Positions 7,181 to 9,779 of a stretch of DNA of 9,779 nucleotides are shown piece after piece. The stretch is taken from NCBI GenBank assembly GCA_030523505.1, contig JAUNIK010000073.1, positions 1 to 9,779 of the forward strand. The letters are read 5' to 3'. Source of the DNA: Prevotellaceae bacterium. GTDB lineage: Bacteria > Bacteroidota > Bacteroidia > Bacteroidales > Bacteroidaceae. The notes below the pieces were generated by a model that did no database searches, had not been told where the DNA came from, and saw only the letters and a list, made by a program, of their open reading frames with translations. Positions within the stretch are counted from its first letter, which is position 1, and each line of letters starts with the position of its first letter. A program made the position numbers and the translations under genes.

Positions 7181-8140
7181 CTAACTTAAGTGGAGAGAGT
7201 TTTTCTCTGGCAGTTCGTTCCATCGCAGACCGAAGGCATCGTAGGCATCGGTAACAATAATAAACACATTAGGATCGAACTTCGCTATGGCTGTCGTCAG
7301 TTCCTCTACCTCACGCATCTCAACCACCATCATCAGTGTAGCCTTCTCTTCCTGTGAATAAAGACCATGACCCATAAGAACGGTGGCAGTACGGTCGAGT
7401 TCGTCGATGATGAAATCGCGCACAGCCCATTTGTCGTGGTCGGTAATGATGAACATCAGTTTATGGTTCTTTGTACCCGAGAGGACTATCGACAATGTTC
7501 GCGACATCAGGAAGATACAAATCAGCGAATATCCCGACAGCAACCATGAATTCTCTGGAGTGTTCTCTGTACCCAGACCGAAACCAATAACCGCAAGTCC
7601 GAAGCATACTACAAACGCATCGACAGCCATCAGAGCCTGCGAGAACTTCACGCGTAGGTATTTGTGGATGAGCATTGCCACGATGTCAGAGCCACCGGAA
7701 GTAGCTTTGCACTTCATGATGAGTCCTTCGCCGATACCAACCAGTATAGGACCGATGATACAAGTAAGAATCAGGTCATGGCTGAAATTCATGTGCCCAC
7801 CAGCAATCTTTGAAGGATCGAGAGCCTGCAGCGAGGCCGCGTCAGGATAGGCAAACTGCGAAACAACATTCATCAGGAATGGCGTTACGAGAGATGCTAC
7901 GAGTGTGCGCGCTCCGATATGCTTGCCAAGGAAGAAATAGGAGAGGATGAGCAGCGGGATACTGATCATATAACCAAAGGTACCTACCTGAAAGGCAGGG
8001 AAGAGGTTATGGAGTACGATACTCGTACCGAAAACACCACCCGGAACCAGCTTGTAAGGGTTGATGAAATACACAAAGGCCACGCTCGTGATGAAACATC
8101 CGAGAACGATGCCCATATATTCAAGTATTGTTCGTTTCAT
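7181..8140 (-). CDS. YitT family membrane protein (DUF161 / DUF2179)
   Basis: This 319-residue protein has an N-terminal membrane part with five to six hydrophobic segments (about 8-26, 52-72, 80-96, 122-140, 170-190 and 200-220) and a cytosolic C-terminal DUF2179 domain (about 224-304: HKLMFIITDH, then DRTATVLMGHGLYSQEEKATLMMVV, then FIIVTDAYDAFG, with some segments overlapping the 20-residue limit given here only as anchors H226, D249, G259 and D298). Conserved family points include NPYKLVPGGVFGTSIVL (27-43) and KATSGGSDIVAMLI (145-158). The biochemical role is not established; the C-terminal domain resembles a small ligand-sensing alpha/beta fold. The ATG at 8140 gives MKRTILEYMG. Frames reaching back to 8206 or 8479 are rejected because a promoter -7 element lies at 8216-8209. 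It converges on the sigma operon and diverges from the lipoprotein gene. Confidence 0.88.
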   Translation of the reverse strand: MKRTILEYMGIVLGCFITSVAFVYFINPYKLVPGGVFGTSIVLHNLFPAFQVGTFGYMISIPLLILSYFFLGKHIGARTLVASLVTPFLMNVVSQFAYPDAASLQALDPSKIAGGHMNFSHDLILTCIIGPILVGIGEGLIMKCKATSGGSDIVAMLIHKYLRVKFSQALMAVDAFVVCFGLAVIGFGLGTENTPENSWLLSGYSLICIFLMSRTLSIVLSGTKNHKLMFIITDHDKWAVRDFIIDELDRTATVLMGHGLYSQEEKATLMMVVEMREVEELTTAIAKFDPNVFIIVTDAYDAFGLRWNELPEKNSLHLS

Positions 8141-8208
8141 ACGTGAATCATCGTTTTTATTGTAGATTAGTAAGCCAAGAATGAAGCATACTTTGGCAAA
8201 CGTCATTG

Positions 8209-8216
8209 CAAAGTTA
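8209..8216 (-). promoter_or_regulatory. Promoter -7 element for the YitT-type gene
   Basis: On the minus strand TAACTTTG matches the TAnnTTTG element exactly. A clear TTTG at the expected distance upstream is missing; only a weak TGGTTT sits near 8238-8233. Transcription would start near 8202, leaving a leader of about 60 bases before the ATG at 8140. Confidence 0.55.
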
Positions 8217-8239
8217 GTAAATGTTTTGGCAATAAACCA

Positions 8240-8268
8240 TTGATTTGCGAAAAAAATTATTATCTTTG
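8240..8268 (+). promoter_or_regulatory. Promoter for the solute-binding lipoprotein gene
   Basis: TATCTTTG (8261-8268) is the same -7 octamer as in the M6 protease promoter. A TTG at 8240-8242 lies 18 bases upstream, a little short of the usual spacing. The spacer contains a run of seven A (8250-8256). The -7 element ends 17 bases before the ATG at 8286, so the leader is very short. Confidence 0.65.
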
Positions 8269-8285
8269 TGGCGTTTTTTACAAAG

Positions 8286-9059
8286 ATGAAGAAGATATTA
8301 ATAATATTGATGGTTGTCGTTGCACTTTTATCGTGCGATGACACATTCCGTCCGATACGCAAGTCCGACCTCAACGGACATGTGGTGGGAGTGCTGGGTG
8401 GTTCCTTCCAGGAGATGTCTGCCCGTAAGGAACTGAAAGGAGCACATCTCAGAAGTTTTCCGTCAAACAAGGAACTCATAGAAGGTCTTGTGGCTGGCGA
8501 TTGTGAGGCAGTGTATGTCGATCAGTTTGTAACACTCAATCCAGCCTTTAATAAATATAATGTACGCGTGGCTTTCAACGACAAGGACAGGATGCCTATC
8601 GCCGGTGCCTTAAGAAAAGATGATGTGGAGATGCAGAAACGCTTCAACAAGTACCTTCGCGACATCAAGGCAAATGGGCTGTATGTGAATATGAAAAACT
8701 ACTGGATGAACACTTCTCGGCCAGATACTATGCCTCGAAGAGAGATACCAGTACCGAAAGGGGTGGTGCTCAGAGGGAAGTTGCGTGTGGGCATCGATGG
8801 TGAACTGGTACCTCTTTCTATGTATCGTGATGGAGAGTGGGTCGGTTTGGAACGCGAGAACTGGGAGCGCTTTGCTGCTACGATTGGCAAGAAGGTGGAG
8901 TTTGTGGTGTATGATTTCAACGATCTCATCCCGGCACTCGAAAAGGGGGAGATTGATGCCGTCGCCTCGTCAATGACTGTGACTGATGAACGAGCACAGC
9001 GAGTGTTGTTTACTGATCCTTATGCAACCAGCAACTCTGTATGTCTGGTGAGGAAGTAG
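8286..9059 (+). CDS. Solute-binding lipoprotein with SBP family 3 halves in swapped order
   Basis: This 257-residue lipoprotein has a type II signal (MKKILIILMVVVALLSC, lipid-attachment C17). Residues 28-140 resemble the second half of an SBP_bac_3 domain: LNGHVVGVLGGSFQE (29-43), GLVAGDCEAVYVDQ (67-80), MPIAGALRKDD (103-113), and a closing helix ending GLYVNMKNYW (131-140). After a proline-rich linker, residues 165-257 resemble the first half: KLRVGIDGELVPLSMY (165-180), FNDLIPALEKGEIDAVAS (211-228), and MTVTDERAQRVLFTDPY (230-246), ending VRK. Family knowledge places the ligand carboxylate arginine at R236 and the ligand amino-group Asp at D79; both are present. Function as an amino-acid or similar sensor/binder is inferred. 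No ABC permease or ATPase gene is near. The GTG at 8268 is rejected as a start because it lies in the promoter. Confidence 0.8.
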   Translation: MKKILIILMVVVALLSCDDTFRPIRKSDLNGHVVGVLGGSFQEMSARKELKGAHLRSFPSNKELIEGLVAGDCEAVYVDQFVTLNPAFNKYNVRVAFNDKDRMPIAGALRKDDVEMQKRFNKYLRDIKANGLYVNMKNYWMNTSRPDTMPRREIPVPKGVVLRGKLRVGIDGELVPLSMYRDGEWVGLERENWERFAATIGKKVEFVVYDFNDLIPALEKGEIDAVASSMTVTDERAQRVLFTDPYATSNSVCLVRK

Positions 9060-9082
9060 CTCCCCAGTCCCCGTAGGGGGAG
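9060..9082. repeat. Dispersed C/G-rich inverted repeat, copy C
   Basis: The element begins CTCCCC immediately after the lipoprotein stop codon and ends GGGGGAG. It can fold either as 9060-9065 with 9077-9082 or as 9068-9072 with 9077-9081 around a short loop. No T-run follows, so it is not a clear terminator, and the esterase gene 60 bases downstream of the stop could be cotranscribed. Confidence 0.6.
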
Positions 9083-9119
9083 TTAAGAGTTATGAGAGGA
9101 AACCTAAAAAATCAACTAT

Positions 9120-9779
9120 ATGAATACAAAGAGCATTATGAGAATTTTTGTTGTTTTGCTGTGCTTGTTCTTTTCTGTCAGTGGCAATGCGCAGAATCAG
9201 ATTCTTCAGACTACCGTTCAGCAGGGTGAGATTGCAGGCGAGGCTCGCGATGGTTATGCTTTCTACAAGGCTATTCCTTATGCTGAGGCTCCAGTGGGCA
9301 ACCTTCGTTGGAAGGCTCCTGTGGCAAAACTTCCTTGGGATGGTGTGTATAAGGCAGAGCGTTATGGCTGTCGTCCTCCACAGCCTGTTGACCCTAACCA
9401 GCCGGCAGAGTCGCCAGTGGGCGAGGATTGCCTCTACCTCTCGGTACAGACTCCTGCAAAGTCAACATCCGACCGTCTTCCTGTGTTTGTGATGATTCAT
9501 GGCGGTGCGTTCCTCACTGGTTCTTATGCCGGTACTCAGGAGAACTTCGTGCGTGACGGAATAGTATATGTAAGTGTGGAATATCGCCTCGGTGCACTTG
9601 GCTTCATGTCGCATCCGGAACTCAGCAAGGAATCCGAGCAAAAGGTGTCGGGCAATTATGGTATCCTCGACCAGGTGATGGCTCTCCAGTGGGTTCATGA
9701 TAATATTGCTGCCTTCGGTGGCGATCCTGAGAATGTCACCATCGCTGGAGAATCGGCTGGTGGTATCTCAGTGAGCATC
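9120..9779 (+). CDS. Secreted type-B carboxylesterase, N-terminal 220 residues (cut by window edge)
   Basis: This open frame runs off the right edge in frame, with 220 residues visible against about 500-550 usual for the family. A signal peptide spans about 1-25 (MRIFVVLLCLFFSVSGNAQ core, cleavage probably after SGNA). Carboxylesterase/COesterase features are GEIAGEARDGYAFYKAIPYA (36-55), the signature EDCLYLSVQTP (102-112), the oxyanion-hole HGGA (127-130), YRLGALGF (155-162), and the nucleophile elbow GESAGG with Ser212. The catalytic acid and histidine lie beyond the window. The family hydrolyses carboxylic esters; the substrate is unknown. An ATG six codons further in (9138) is an alternative start. 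No TAnnTTTG promoter is visible in the 60-base gap upstream, so it may be read through from the lipoprotein gene. Confidence 0.9.
   Translation, partial: MNTKSIMRIFVVLLCLFFSVSGNAQNQILQTTVQQGEIAGEARDGYAFYKAIPYAEAPVGNLRWKAPVAKLPWDGVYKAERYGCRPPQPVDPNQPAESPVGEDCLYLSVQTPAKSTSDRLPVFVMIHGGAFLTGSYAGTQENFVRDGIVYVSVEYRLGALGFMSHPELSKESEQKVSGNYGILDQVMALQWVHDNIAAFGGDPENVTIAGESAGGISVSI

Noticed and set aside
8190..8214. Inverted pair ACTTTG / CAAAGT overlapping the YitT-type promoter as a possible operator
   Set aside because: Six-base arms, and the right arm is already explained by the -7 element itself, so there is no independent support.
8141..8479. N-terminal extension of the YitT-type frame to 8206 or 8479
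   Set aside because: The extension runs through a -7 promoter element (8216-8209) and, from 8479, overlaps the lipoprotein gene on the other strand. The ATG at 8140 gives a normal family N-terminus.
9092..9119. Short open frame beginning at ATG 9092 just before the esterase
   Set aside because: It is in a different frame from the esterase, overlaps the signal-peptide coding sequence and has no recognisable features.

Overview
The window looks like chromosomal DNA from a Prevotella-type member of the Bacteroidota. Promoters follow the Bacteroidota pattern (TTTG, about 20 bp, then TAnnTTTG), Shine-Dalgarno sites are absent, two secreted enzymes end in the short glycine/lysine-rich tail common in Prevotella exoproteins, and the encoded families (M6 protease, GH76, PepD, YitT, type-B carboxylesterase) fit that group. 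The genus is an inference from these traits, not from an alignment.

Left part, minus strand (about 289-4173): a probable three-gene operon. A canonical promoter at 4142-4173 drives a secreted GH76 family mannanase-like enzyme. Three bases later comes a flippase-like integral membrane protein (LPG_synthase_TM family), and 25 bases after that a cytosolic M20 dipeptidase (pepD). A rho-independent terminator lies at 289-316. The 359 bases at the left edge hold no gene. They hold this terminator, a G-rich 11-bp tandem repeat, and the edge of a dispersed C/G-rich repeat.

Middle part, plus strand (4240-7177): a divergent promoter drives a secreted M6 metalloprotease with its zinc motif intact. An ECF-type sigma factor and a small four-helix membrane protein with a coiled-coil N-terminus follow, and the run ends in a strong terminator at 7148-7177. 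The last two look like a sigma/regulator pair.

Right part: a YitT-type (DUF2179) membrane protein on the minus strand, then, from a divergent intergenic region, an orphan solute-binding lipoprotein on the plus strand. The right edge cuts a secreted type-B carboxylesterase after its nucleophile elbow.

The most unusual item is the lipoprotein at 8286-9059. Its two halves both resemble parts of the amino-acid-binding SBP family 3 domain, but in swapped order: the second half of the fold comes first and the first half last, as in a circular permutation. The predicted ligand Asp and Arg are both kept and no ABC permease or ATPase gene is nearby. Also worth checking are the tandem 11-mer array, the dispersed CTCCCC/GGGGAG repeat that serves as a terminator in one place, and two short-leader promoters with A-tracts in their spacers.
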